Below are positions 1-7,428 of a stretch of 64,000 bases of DNA, one piece after another. Source of the DNA: Aquaspirillum sp. LM1 (lineage in GTDB: Bacteria; Pseudomonadota; Gammaproteobacteria; Burkholderiales; Aquaspirillaceae); the NCBI RefSeq assembly GCF_002002905.1, contig NZ_CP019509.1, positions 1,240,001-1,304,000 of the forward strand. Direction: 5' to 3'. Positions within the stretch are counted from its first letter, which is position 1, and every line of letters starts with the position of its first letter. Under the pieces are notes generated by a model. The model saw only the letters and a list, made by a program, of their open reading frames with translations. It searched no databases and had not been told where the DNA came from. Both the position numbers and the translations under genes were made by a program.

Positions 1-1598
1 GGGGATGAACCGAACTCGCTGCTGTACGTGGTGGATGCCGATGAGTGTTCCCCGCAGACGCGGGGATGAACCGCTTGGCATCACGGGCCAGGCGGCAGAT
101 TACGGGTGTTCCCCGCAGACGCGGGGATGAACCGAATCGCTTGCCGGACAGCGAGCGGAATCTCATGTGTTCCCCGCAGACGCGGGGATGAACCGGTCAT
201 TTGAGCCAGGCGGCCAGCTGGGTGCGCGTGTTCCCCGCAGACGCGGGGATGAACCGAAAGTCCGCGCGGCTGACTTTAGCCTCAATAAGTGTTCCCCGCA
301 GACGCGGGGATGAACCGGCTGCGCTACTGGCCTCACGCGGATCTATGTTGTGTTCCCCGCAGACGCGGGGATGAACCGCCAGATCCTTGTTTCGAGACAT
401 TCCTCGAGGAGTGTTCCCCGCAGACGCGGGGATGAACCGAGCACGGAGCACAGGTCATCCCTACCGCTTTTGTGTTCCCCGCAGACGCGGGGATGAACCG
501 GCGCGCACGCTGGATGAACTCCAGAAGGTGGCGTGTTCCCCGCAGACGCGGGGATGAACCGTCTGGGTAAAAAAATCGGAGCAGGTGTTGACAGTGTTCC
601 CCGCAGACGCGGGGATGAACCGGTGCTCGCCCGTTTTCGACCGGCGTTCCTGCGGTGTTCCCCGCAGACGCGGGGATGAACCGAATGGCGTCGCCTTGGA
701 TGAGGTTGATCCGGGGTGTTCCCCGCAGACGCGGGGATGAACCGCTGTGCACCGTTCGGCATGCTGGCAATGGCACGTGTTCCCCGCAGACGCGGGGATG
801 AACCGGCGCGACTGGTAGCTACAGTTGCGCCGCGTCTGTGTTCCCCGCAGACGCGGGGATGAACCGTTTCGTATTCAACGCATCTATCGTTTTCACCTGT
901 GTTCCCCGCAGACGCGGGGATGAACCGACGATCAAAAAACCCCTTGGGGAGCGTGACACGTGTTCCCCGCAGACGCGGGGATGAACCGTCACCTTACTCA
1001 GAATGGGTCGCATGGAACCCGTGTTCCCCGCAGACGCGGGGATGAACCGTTCCGTGGCCAGCGTGACCGCGACGGAAACGTGTGTTCCCCGCAGACGCGG
1101 GGATGAACCGACCTCTGATGCGGCCATCAAGGCGCTGCACGAGTGTTCCCCGCAGACGCGGGGATGAACCGCACGCGGCTGTGCATGCGCTCTCAGCGCT
1201 TCAGTGTTCCCCGCAGACGCGGGGATGAACCCAACGCAGACGGGTCACGACTGGAGCCGGACTTGTGTTCCCCGCAGACGCGGGGATGAACCGGGCGACG
1301 CTAAAGCCGACGATACGGCGGGTGGGTGTTCCCCGCAGACGCGGGGATGAACCGCGCCGGAGCGACCGGCTCACGCGCCAGCAGTTGTGTTCCCCGCAGA
1401 CGCGGGGATGAACCGGATGGATTTCGCCGCTGCGGCGTGTCGCACAGGTGTTCCCCGCAGACGCGGGGATGAACCGTAGAGCGGCTGGGGCGCAACACCC
1501 GGCCCGGCGTGTTCCCCGCAGACGCGGGGATGAACCGGCCCTGTGATTTTTGGCGACGTGATCGGGCATGTGTTCCCCGCAGACGCGGGGATGAACTG
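1..1598 (+). CRISPR. Type I-E CRISPR array (left part cut by the window edge)
   Basis: The repeat is 29 bp and reads GTGTTCCCC-GCAGACGCG-GGGATGAACCG, resembling the E. coli type I-E repeat with its CCCCGC/GCGGGG hairpin. The window opens inside a repeat (1-12). Full repeats then start at 45 and every 61 bp to 1570, giving 26 full repeats and 26 spacers, all 32 bp. Variants are a final C at 1232 and a CTG ending in the last repeat (1570-1598). By comparison with E. coli orientation, and because the degenerate repeat is on the right, the leader and cas genes should lie left of the window and transcription should run rightward. No cas gene is present here. No spacer was matched to a target. Open reading frames within the array are artefacts of its periodicity. 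Confidence 0.98.
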
Positions 1599-1601
1599 CG
1601 G

Positions 1602-1673
1602 ATGGGGCTGCTGATGGATCGGCTGATGGATGTGATGCGCGCCAAGGTGGAGCAGTTACGGTCTGTGGTGTAA
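1602..1673 (+). pseudogene. 3' fragment of an unidentified (possibly phage) gene fused to the last CRISPR repeat
   Basis: From the ATG at 1602 there is a 23-codon frame ending in TAA at 1671. The peptide is amphipathic, with a core like LLMDRLMDVMRAKVEQLR. The same frame runs upstream through the last CRISPR repeat without a stop, and the aberrant end of that repeat (CTG instead of CCG) makes codons that read smoothly into the fragment (GAT GAA CTG CGG ATG). This suggests a recombination joint at the shared GGGGATGAAC rather than simple repeat decay. It could also be a chance frame. No function is assigned. Confidence 0.35.
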
Positions 1674-1687
1674 GTGGTGAAAATGGA

Positions 1688-1710
1688 AGCCCCCAGAAAC
1701 GGGGTCTTTT
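1688..1710 (+). terminator. Weak intrinsic terminator after the gene fragment
   Basis: A short stem pairs AG-C-CCCC with GGGG-T-CT around the loop AGAAAC, followed by a run of four T. It lies 15 bases after the stop of the 23-codon fragment, as expected for the real 3' end of a transferred gene. The stem is short and has one mismatch. Confidence 0.35.
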
Positions 1711-1758
1711 ATATTTTATGCATATTGTGACATGATGATGATTTTCAGAGGGGCTATC

Positions 1759-2103
1759 ATGAGGGTTGATGATCGCGGGTTGCTGGTCATTGCCGGTGTA
1801 GTTTGTGCGGCAGTTGTCGCTGGTGTCTGGTGGCAGCACAATGCGATTGTGCGCGATGCTGAGCGTGCGTTGCGTGCTGTTGCGGTTGTGCCGGACTCGG
1901 CACGCATTGACTCGTATGAGCAGCGCGATGATAGGCTGTGCGGAACCTGGAGCGGAAATAACGCAATGGGTCAGCGTTTGCAGCCTGCCCGGTTTGTTTA
2001 CCGAGCAGCATCAGGCGGTCTGGACATAGAGCCGGGCCGTTTTAGTGATGACGATTTGCTGCATCGCATGTTCATGATCAGCTGGCAGAGCTACTGCCAG
2101 TAG
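1759..2103 (+). CDS. Small membrane-anchored hypothetical protein, 114 aa
   Basis: The ATG at 1759 is chosen because AGAGGGG lies about six bases upstream; in-frame ATGs at 1732-1738 lack a site. Residues about 8-25 form one hydrophobic segment with a likely periplasmic C-terminal part. The rest has the pattern DSA, then a cysteine followed by a glycine, then NxMG and FVY. That pattern recalls small proteins of the type DPxSAxF...CGxxNxxNxMGxxxxxxxF found on chromosomes and prophages, whose function is unknown. It sits between the last array repeat and an orphan repeat, so it is part of the putative foreign segment. Codon use looks less GC-biased than in the housekeeping genes to the right. 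Confidence 0.55.
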   Translation: MRVDDRGLLVIAGVVCAAVVAGVWWQHNAIVRDAERALRAVAVVPDSARIDSYEQRDDRLCGTWSGNNAMGQRLQPARFVYRAASGGLDIEPGRFSDDDLLHRMFMISWQSYCQ

Positions 2104-2175
2104 CGGGCTACTGACAGCGGTCATGCTGAGTGACGCTGACAAGGGCCGGGCAATCGGGTATTTCGACTGTCCGGC

Positions 2176-2204
2176 GTGTTCCCCGCAGACGCGGGGATGA
2201 ACCC
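2176..2204 (+). repeat. Orphan CRISPR repeat outside the array
   Basis: A complete 29-bp repeat, identical to the array consensus except for the last base (C for G, the same variant as in the array repeat at 1204). It is in the same orientation, 577 bp beyond the last array repeat. No second repeat follows at +61. It may be the original leader-distal end of the array, separated by an insertion. Confidence 0.9.
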
Positions 2205-2356
2205 TATCATCATAGCCGGTGGCAAAGTCGACTGCCCTGACGTTGACCGCACCATAACGTAACACCCCCCATCCCCGCACAACAACGGTGAACTCTGTCG
2301 CCGGCTCGGGTACACTGCCAGTCCGTTTATTTTTGCCCGCCAAAAGGGGTTGTTTC

Positions 2357-2671
2357 ATGGAACAGTTCGACAATGTCAGCGTCGTCAAACAAGCCAATGT
2401 CTACTTTGATGGCCGTTGCGTCAGCCACAGCCTGATTCTGGCTGATGGCGTGCGCAAGTCGGTGGGGGTGATCCTGCCGGGCGCGACGCTGACCTTCAAT
2501 ACTGGCGCGCCGGAAATCATGGAAGTCATCGCGGGCCAGTGCGCGGTGCAGCTCAAGGGTGACAGCGCAGTGAGCCATTACGGTGCCGGTCAGTCGTTCT
2601 CGGTGCCGGGCGATAGCGCCTTTGACATCACCGTGAGCGATACGCTGCACTATGTTTGCCACTTTGGCTAA
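2357..2671 (+). CDS. ppnP: Pyrimidine/purine nucleoside phosphorylase PpnP (DUF1255)
   Basis: The 104-aa product resembles the YaiE/PpnP family, small single-domain cupins that catalyse phosphorolysis of several nucleosides to base plus ribose 1-phosphate. The start [19 protein letters not shown], the central [19 protein letters not shown] and the end [10 protein letters not shown] are family-like, and the length matches the usual 93-105 aa. AGGGGT lies seven bases before the ATG. It is monocistronic, with a strong bidirectional hairpin directly downstream. The 150 bases between the orphan repeat and this start hold no further gene and presumably carry its promoter. Confidence 0.9.
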   Translation: MEQFDNVSVVKQANVYFDGRCVSHSLILADGVRKSVGVILPGATLTFNTGAPEIMEVIAGQCAVQLKGDSAVSHYGAGQSFSVPGDSAFDITVSDTLHYVCHFG

Positions 2672-2686
2672 TTCTGCCAGTCAACA

Positions 2687-2737
2687 CCAAAGCCACGCCC
2701 CTGATGCGAGTCATTCCGCTCAGGGGCGTGGCTTTGG
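2687..2737. terminator. Bidirectional hairpin terminator between ppnP and the ArsC-like gene
   Basis: Perfect 18-bp inverted repeat (CCAAAGCCACGCCCCTGA at 2687-2704 paired with 2720-2737) with a 15-base loop. It lies in the convergent gap between two genes. There is no long T-run on either side, so it may act with Rho or mainly as a 3'-end stabiliser. Confidence 0.75.
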
Positions 2738-2762
2738 CTCGGGATGTTGAGCCAAGCTGCGC

Positions 2763-3128
2763 TCAGAGCCGCCCGGCAAAAAATGCCTGATAACTGGCGT
2801 CGGAAAATCCCACCAGCACCTGGCCATCGCACACCAGCACGGGCCGCTTGATCAGCGAAGGCTGTGCCACCATCAGCGCCACCGCGCCATCAGGCTGTTC
2901 GGCCTGGGCACGGCTGGCGTCGTCTAGCTTGCGCCAGGTAGTGCCTTTGCGGTTGAGTAAAGTGTCCAGCGTGGCACCTAGCGCCAGCCAGCCCTGGATC
3001 AGCTCAGGGCTGACCCCCTGTTTTTTGTAGTCGTGAAACACCACATCCAGCGGGTGCTCAGCCAGCCAGGCGCGGGCTTTTTTCATGGTGTCGCAATTGG
3101 GAATGCTGTACAGAGTAACGCTGGGCAT
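2763..3128 (-). CDS. ArsC/Spx-like thioredoxin-fold reductase family protein (YffB-like)
   Basis: The 121-aa product has the thioredoxin-fold start VTLYSIPNCDTMKKAR with a single cysteine, Cys12, and then LLNRKGTTWRKL (57-68) and KRPVLV (94-99). These are typical of the YffB branch of the ArsC/Spx family, which is annotated as glutathione-dependent reductase but has no firmly known substrate. The arsenate-reductase triad of true ArsC is not evident, so an arsenic role should not be assumed. It lies 104 bp downstream of fadD on the same strand and could be co-transcribed with it. Confidence 0.85.
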   Translation of the reverse strand: MPSVTLYSIPNCDTMKKARAWLAEHPLDVVFHDYKKQGVSPELIQGWLALGATLDTLLNRKGTTWRKLDDASRAQAEQPDGAVALMVAQPSLIKRPVLVCDGQVLVGFSDASYQAFFAGRL

Positions 3129-3232
3129 GGCGGGCTCCGGGGGAAAAACCGGCAGTGTAGCCGGAAATTCCCCCGTTCAACACGGTCTGCGCCCTGGTGA
3201 GGATGGAAGATAAAGGTGGGGCTGAGGTGAGG

Positions 3233-4915
3233 TCAGCCCGGCTTGCTCATGCGCACTTCATCGCGCAAGGCGCGACGCAGGATCTTGCCGACGTTGGTTT
3301 TGGGCAGTTCGTCGCGGAACTCGACATACTTGGGCACCTTGTAACCGGTCAGATTGGCCTTGCAATGGGCCAGGATGTCTTTGTCACTGAGGCTGGGGTC
3401 TTTCTTCACCACAAACACCTTGACCACCTCGCCCGATTTGTCGTCGGGCACGCCTACGCAGGCCACTTCCAGCACGCCAGGGTGACTGGCCACCACGTCT
3501 TCGATTTCGTTCGGGTAGACGTTAAAGCCCGACACCAGAATCATGTCCTTTTTGCGGTCAACCAGTTTGACATAGCCATCCGGCGTCATCATCGCCATGT
3601 CGCCAGTGGCCAGAAAGCCCTGGGCATCGATCACTTTGGCGGTTTCTTCCGGGCGCTGCCAATAACCCTTCATCACTTGCGGGCCTTTGATGCACAGTTC
3701 GCCTGATTCGCCATACGCCACTTCCTGGCCCTGACTGTCACGAATCTGGATATCGGTGGACGGAATCGGCACGCCAATGGTGCCGTTGTACTCTCTCAGA
3801 TCCAGCGGGTTCATGCACGCGGCTGGGCTGGTTTCGGTCAGGCCATAGGCTTCAATCAGCGGCACGCCAGTCAGGGCTTTCCATTTGTCGGCCACGGCTT
3901 TTTGCACGGCCATGCCGCCGCCCAGCGCCAGCCGCCAGGTGGAAAAGTTCACGGAGGCAAACTCGGGATGGTTGAGCAGGGCGTTGAACAGGGTGTTCAC
4001 CCCGGTCATGGCGGTGACCGGGTATTTTTTCAGTTCCTGAATAAAGCCGGGAATGTCACGCGGGTTGGTGATCAGGATGTTCAGTGCGCCAATTTCGGTA
4101 AACACCATCAGGTTGGCCGTCAGCGAAAAAATATGATAAAGCGGCAGTGCGGTAACAATCACTTCCTGGCCTTCACGCACGGCGGGTTTGACCCACGCGC
4201 CAGCCTGTAGCATATTGGCGACAATATTGCGGTGCAGCAGCATGGCCCCTTTCGAGACGCCGGTGGTGCCGCCGGTATATTGCAAAAATGCCACATCGTC
4301 ATGGCCGATCGTCACTTTGTTCAGCGGCTGCGCCGCGCCAGCCTTCAGCGCGTCGTTAAACAGAGTGACGGCAGGCAGTTTCCACGCCGGGACCATTTTC
4401 TTGACATGCTTGACGGCAAAATTGACCAGCCAGGATTTTGGCGCGCCCAGCAAGTCGCCAATCCGGGTCAGCACCACATGCTTGACCGGGGTGCGCGGCA
4501 GCACCTGCTGCAGCACGTTGGCAAAGTTTTCCAGGATGACGATGGTTTCCACCCCGGCGTCCTTGAGCTGGTGTTCCAGCTCGCGCGGGGTGTACAGCGG
4601 GTTGACGTTGACCACGGTATAGCCGGCGCGCAGGATGCCAAACACCGCCACCGGGTACTGCAGCAGATTGGGCATCATCACCGCCACCCGCGCGCCAGCA
4701 GGCAGCTTCAGGCTGTTCTGCAGAAACGAGGCAAACTTGGCTGACAGCGCATCCAGCTGGCCGTAGGTGTACACCTTGCCCATATTGGCCATGGCCGGGC
4801 GATCGCGAAACCGGGTCACGCTGCGTTCGAACACCTCGACTACCGACTGGAACTGGTTGATGTCGATTTCGGCGGGTACGCCGGCCTGGTAGTTCTTCAG
4901 CCAGATTTTGTCCAT
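3233..4915 (-). CDS. fadD: Long-chain fatty acid-CoA ligase FadD
   Basis: This 560-aa ANL-superfamily ligase activates long-chain fatty acids to acyl-CoA via acyl-adenylate, the entry step of beta-oxidation, at the inner membrane. The P-loop motif YTGGTTGVSKGA spans residues 213-224. The acyl-adenylate signature GFLATGDMA and DRKKDMILVSGFNVYPNEIE (about 455-485) are present, and the C-terminal PKTNVGKILRR carries the catalytic lysine. Length matches E. coli FadD (561 aa). GGAG lies ten bases before the ATG. A three-half-site palindrome matching PsrA operators lies about 150 bp upstream. A short hairpin (GGGCTGA/TCAGCCC, 3219-3239) overlaps the stop codon. Confidence 0.95.
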   Translation of the reverse strand: MDKIWLKNYQAGVPAEIDINQFQSVVEVFERSVTRFRDRPAMANMGKVYTYGQLDALSAKFASFLQNSLKLPAGARVAVMMPNLLQYPVAVFGILRAGYTVVNVNPLYTPRELEHQLKDAGVETIVILENFANVLQQVLPRTPVKHVVLTRIGDLLGAPKSWLVNFAVKHVKKMVPAWKLPAVTLFNDALKAGAAQPLNKVTIGHDDVAFLQYTGGTTGVSKGAMLLHRNIVANMLQAGAWVKPAVREGQEVIVTALPLYHIFSLTANLMVFTEIGALNILITNPRDIPGFIQELKKYPVTAMTGVNTLFNALLNHPEFASVNFSTWRLALGGGMAVQKAVADKWKALTGVPLIEAYGLTETSPAACMNPLDLREYNGTIGVPIPSTDIQIRDSQGQEVAYGESGELCIKGPQVMKGYWQRPEETAKVIDAQGFLATGDMAMMTPDGYVKLVDRKKDMILVSGFNVYPNEIEDVVASHPGVLEVACVGVPDDKSGEVVKVFVVKKDPSLSDKDILAHCKANLTGYKVPKYVEFRDELPKTNVGKILRRALRDEVRMSKPG

Positions 4916-5060
4916 TGTCTTGTTTCTCCATCGTAAAGGTGGTGATGCCCGGTACGGTGCCGGGGCGCATCGCGCCGTGCCCTGCGCTGGGGGTGAACCC
5001 GGCGCATTCTGGCGGCCATGCCTGATTTATAGATGTCGGGTCGCTGTGGCGTGCAAGCAC

Positions 5061-5081
5061 GTTTGTACAAACGACTGTTTG
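5061..5081. promoter_or_regulatory. Putative PsrA-type fatty-acid regulator operator upstream of fadD
   Basis: The sequence GTTTG-TA-CAAAC-GACT-GTTTG contains two overlapping palindromes. CAAAC-N4-GTTTG (5068-5081) fits the published PsrA operator form (G/C)AAAC-N2-4-GTTT(G/C). PsrA is a TetR-family repressor of fatty-acid degradation genes that is released by long-chain acyl compounds. The site is 146 bp upstream of the fadD start, in a 389-bp gap (4916-5304) that otherwise holds only the divergent rimP promoter. Binding is inferred. Confidence 0.5.
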
Positions 5082-5224
5082 AAATATGGCATGTAAGGGC
5101 ATTATCTGTCCACTTCCTCTTGCTGCGTCAATCGTGCAGGGCAGCATCGGCGTGGGGCGCTGGCCAGCGCTGGCTTGCCTGAAACGCTGGCTTCTGCCAC
5201 ACTTGGCGTGCGATGGGCAGACAG

Positions 5225-5260
5225 TTTCTTTTTCTTTCAAGAGTCTGTTATAATTTCTGG
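5225..5260 (+). promoter_or_regulatory. Sigma-70 promoter of the rimP-nusA-infB operon
   Basis: A consensus -10 box TATAAT lies at 5249-5254 with a poor -35 (TTTCTT around 5225-5230). Initiation near 5261 would put the 5' end seven or eight bases before the leader hairpin at 5268. Confidence 0.55.
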
Positions 5261-5267
5261 TATCAGT

Positions 5268-5290
5268 ATGGGCGTTTCGCCCATTTTTTA
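5268..5290 (+). terminator. Leader attenuator-like hairpin before rimP
   Basis: A 7-bp stem ATGGGCG/CGCCCAT with a TTT loop (5268-5284) is followed by six T and more T-rich sequence. It starts about eight bases after the predicted transcription start and ends 15-20 bases before the rimP ATG. It therefore has the form of an attenuator or pause signal at the head of an operon encoding NusA, a termination/antitermination factor. Enterobacterial rimP leaders are also reported to attenuate. Confidence 0.55.
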
Positions 5291-5304
5291 TTTGTGGAAA
5301 AAAC

Positions 5305-5730
5305 ATGGATGTTCGTGCGTTGCTGGAAAGCACGCTCGTCGGGCTCGGGTACGAATTTGTCGACCTGGAGTTGACCCGGTCGGGCGGATTCCGTCTCTTT
5401 ATTGACAAGCCTGAAGGCATTACCGTGGACGATTGTGTGCTGGTCAGCAACCATCTGACCCGTCTGTTCATGGTGGAAAACATTGATTACGACCGGCTGG
5501 AGGTTTCTTCACCCGGTCTGGATCGACCGCTGAAAAAAGAAGCGGATTTTGTCCGTTTCACCGGCCAGCTGGCCAAGGTGAAAACCCGCATGCCGCTGGA
5601 TGGCCGCAAACACTTTGTCGGGCGTCTGTCCGGGGTGGAAAACGCCAGTGTGCGGCTGGACATTGAAGGCGCGGTGGTGGAAATCCCGCTGTCCAGTATT
5701 GACAAGGCCCGGCTTGAGCCGGAGTTCTGA
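5305..5730 (+). CDS. rimP: Ribosome maturation factor RimP
   Basis: This 141-aa protein acts in 30S subunit maturation. It has the family N-terminal domain ([23 protein letters not shown]), the [15 protein letters not shown] signature around residues 66-80, and an SH3-like C-terminal domain ending in [10 protein letters not shown]. It is the first gene of the conserved rimP-nusA-infB-rbfA-truB order. The length is usual for the family (about 140-155 aa). A 143-bp gap with a possible 31-codon frame follows before nusA. Confidence 0.95.
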   Translation: MDVRALLESTLVGLGYEFVDLELTRSGGFRLFIDKPEGITVDDCVLVSNHLTRLFMVENIDYDRLEVSSPGLDRPLKKEADFVRFTGQLAKVKTRMPLDGRKHFVGRLSGVENASVRLDIEGAVVEIPLSSIDKARLEPEF

Positions 5731-5777
5731 AAAGCCGTTTGACCATGCCGTAGGGGCAGGTTCGGCCCTGGCAAGGC

Positions 5778-5873
5778 ATGGAAATATTCAACAGCTTTGA
5801 TGTGCCCCGTGCCGTCGAGCAGCCAGGCCGGGCGACCCTGTCGCAACCGGCTTATGCGGAAGAGAGTGTTTAG
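5778..5873 (+). other. Possible 31-codon frame ending at the nusA start
   Basis: ATG at 5778 (preceded by GCAAGGC) opens a 31-codon frame (MEIFNSFDVPRAVEQPG...) whose TAG at 5871-5873 directly abuts the nusA ATG at 5874. Such an arrangement could couple translation to nusA, but the peptide has no recognisable relatives and may be chance. It covers most of the rimP-nusA gap. Confidence 0.2.
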
Positions 5874-7352
5874 ATGAGTCGAGAGATTTTGCTGTTGGTG
5901 GATGCGCTGGCGCGTGAGAAAAATGTCAGCAAAGAGATCGTGTTTGGTGCACTGGAGCTGGCCCTGGCCTCTGCCACCAAAAAGAAATGCAATCAGGAAG
6001 ATATCGACGTGCGGGTGGAAATCGACCGCAATACTGGCGAATATCATTCCTTCCGCCGCTGGCAGATTGTCGAAGACAACGACCACGAATACCCCTCCCG
6101 CCAGATTGCCGTCAGCGACCTGGACGAGCGTCACGCCGGGCTTGAGCTGGAAGACTTCTACGAAGAACCGATGGAGGCCATCGAGTTTGGCCGGATTGGC
6201 GCGCAAACCGCCAAACAGGTCATTCTGCAAAAAATCCGCGATGCCGAACGCGAACAGGTGCTGAACGATTTCCTGGAACGCAACGATTTCCTGGTGCGCG
6301 GCAATATCAAGCGCATGGAGCGTGGCAGCGCCATCATCGAAATCGGCAAGCTGGAAGCCATCCTGCCGCGCGACCAGATGATCCCGAAAGAAAACCTGCG
6401 CGTGGGCGACCCGGTGCGGGCCTACCTGCTGCGCGTGGATCGCGGCGGCCGTGGCCCGCAGCTGGTGCTGTCGCGCACCTCGGCAGAGTTTGTCAAAAAG
6501 CTGTTTGAGCTGGAAGTGCCGGAAATCGAGGAAGGTCTGCTGGAAATCCGTGGCGCTGCCCGTGATCCGGGCAGCCGCGCCAAGATTGCGGTGAAGGCCA
6601 ACGACCCGCGCATCGACCCGCAAGGCACCTGCATTGGCATGCGCGGCTCGCGCGTGCAGGCCGTGACCGGCGAACTGGCCGGCGAACGGGTGGACATTGT
6701 GCTGTGGTCGCCGGAACCGGCTACCTATGTGATCAATGCCCTGTCCCCGGCTGAAGTGCAGCGCATCATGGTCGATGAAGAACGGCACAGTATGGATGTG
6801 GTGGTCGAGGAAGACCAGCTGGCGCTGGCCATTGGCCGTGGCGGCCAAAATGTCCGCCTGGCCTCCGAGCTGACCGGCTGGATCCTCAACATCATGACCG
6901 TGGATGAAGCGGCAGAAAAACACGAAGCCGAAGGTGCTGCCCTGCGCAGCCTGTTCATGGACATGCTTGATGTCGATGAAGAAATGGCCGAAGTGCTGAT
7001 CAGCGAAGGTTTCACCACGCTGGAAGAAGTGGCCTACGTGCCGCTGGCCGAGATGCTGGAAATCGACGCCTTCGACGAAGAAACCGTCAACGAGCTGCGC
7101 AGCCGCGCACGCAATGCTCTGTTGACTCAGGCCATTGTCTCGGAAGAGAAAATGGAAAATGTGTCCGAGGAGCTGAAAACCCTCGAGGGCATTGATGCCG
7201 ATCTGGTGCGCAAGCTGGCCGAACATGGCATTGCCACCCGCGATGACCTGGCCGATCTGGCTGTGGACGATCTGGTGGAAATGACCGGCATGGACGCTGA
7301 CGCTGCCACGGCACTGATCATGAAAGCGCGCGAGCACTGGTTCAGCGAATGA
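5874..7352 (+). CDS. nusA: Transcription termination/antitermination factor NusA
   Basis: This 492-aa protein binds RNA polymerase and modulates pausing, termination and antitermination. The order is an N-terminal RNAP-binding domain (1-125), an S1 domain (about 135-200, [20 protein letters not shown]), two KH domains (about 230-350, with [10 protein letters not shown] and [10 protein letters not shown]), and two C-terminal acidic helix-hairpin-helix repeats (about 365-490). Length equals the E. coli protein (495 aa). AGAGAG precedes the ATG at suitable spacing. Confidence 0.97.
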   Translation: MSREILLLVDALAREKNVSKEIVFGALELALASATKKKCNQEDIDVRVEIDRNTGEYHSFRRWQIVEDNDHEYPSRQIAVSDLDERHAGLELEDFYEEPMEAIEFGRIGAQTAKQVILQKIRDAEREQVLNDFLERNDFLVRGNIKRMERGSAIIEIGKLEAILPRDQMIPKENLRVGDPVRAYLLRVDRGGRGPQLVLSRTSAEFVKKLFELEVPEIEEGLLEIRGAARDPGSRAKIAVKANDPRIDPQGTCIGMRGSRVQAVTGELAGERVDIVLWSPEPATYVINALSPAEVQRIMVDEERHSMDVVVEEDQLALAIGRGGQNVRLASELTGWILNIMTVDEAAEKHEAEGAALRSLFMDMLDVDEEMAEVLISEGFTTLEEVAYVPLAEMLEIDAFDEETVNELRSRARNALLTQAIVSEEKMENVSEELKTLEGIDADLVRKLAEHGIATRDDLADLAVDDLVEMTGMDADAATALIMKAREHWFSE

Positions 7353-7428
7353 TCGACGATCAACAACGACAGCAGGCTGCTGCCTGCGGCTGGACTGGGC
7401 AAAAAGATAGGGAAATTTAGGAACGCGA

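Noticed and set aside
197-1839. Several reading frames on the minus strand within the CRISPR array rich in SSPRLRGT and RFIPASAGNT
   Set aside because: They are translations of the 29-bp repeat in shifting frames caused by the 61-bp period, not proteins.
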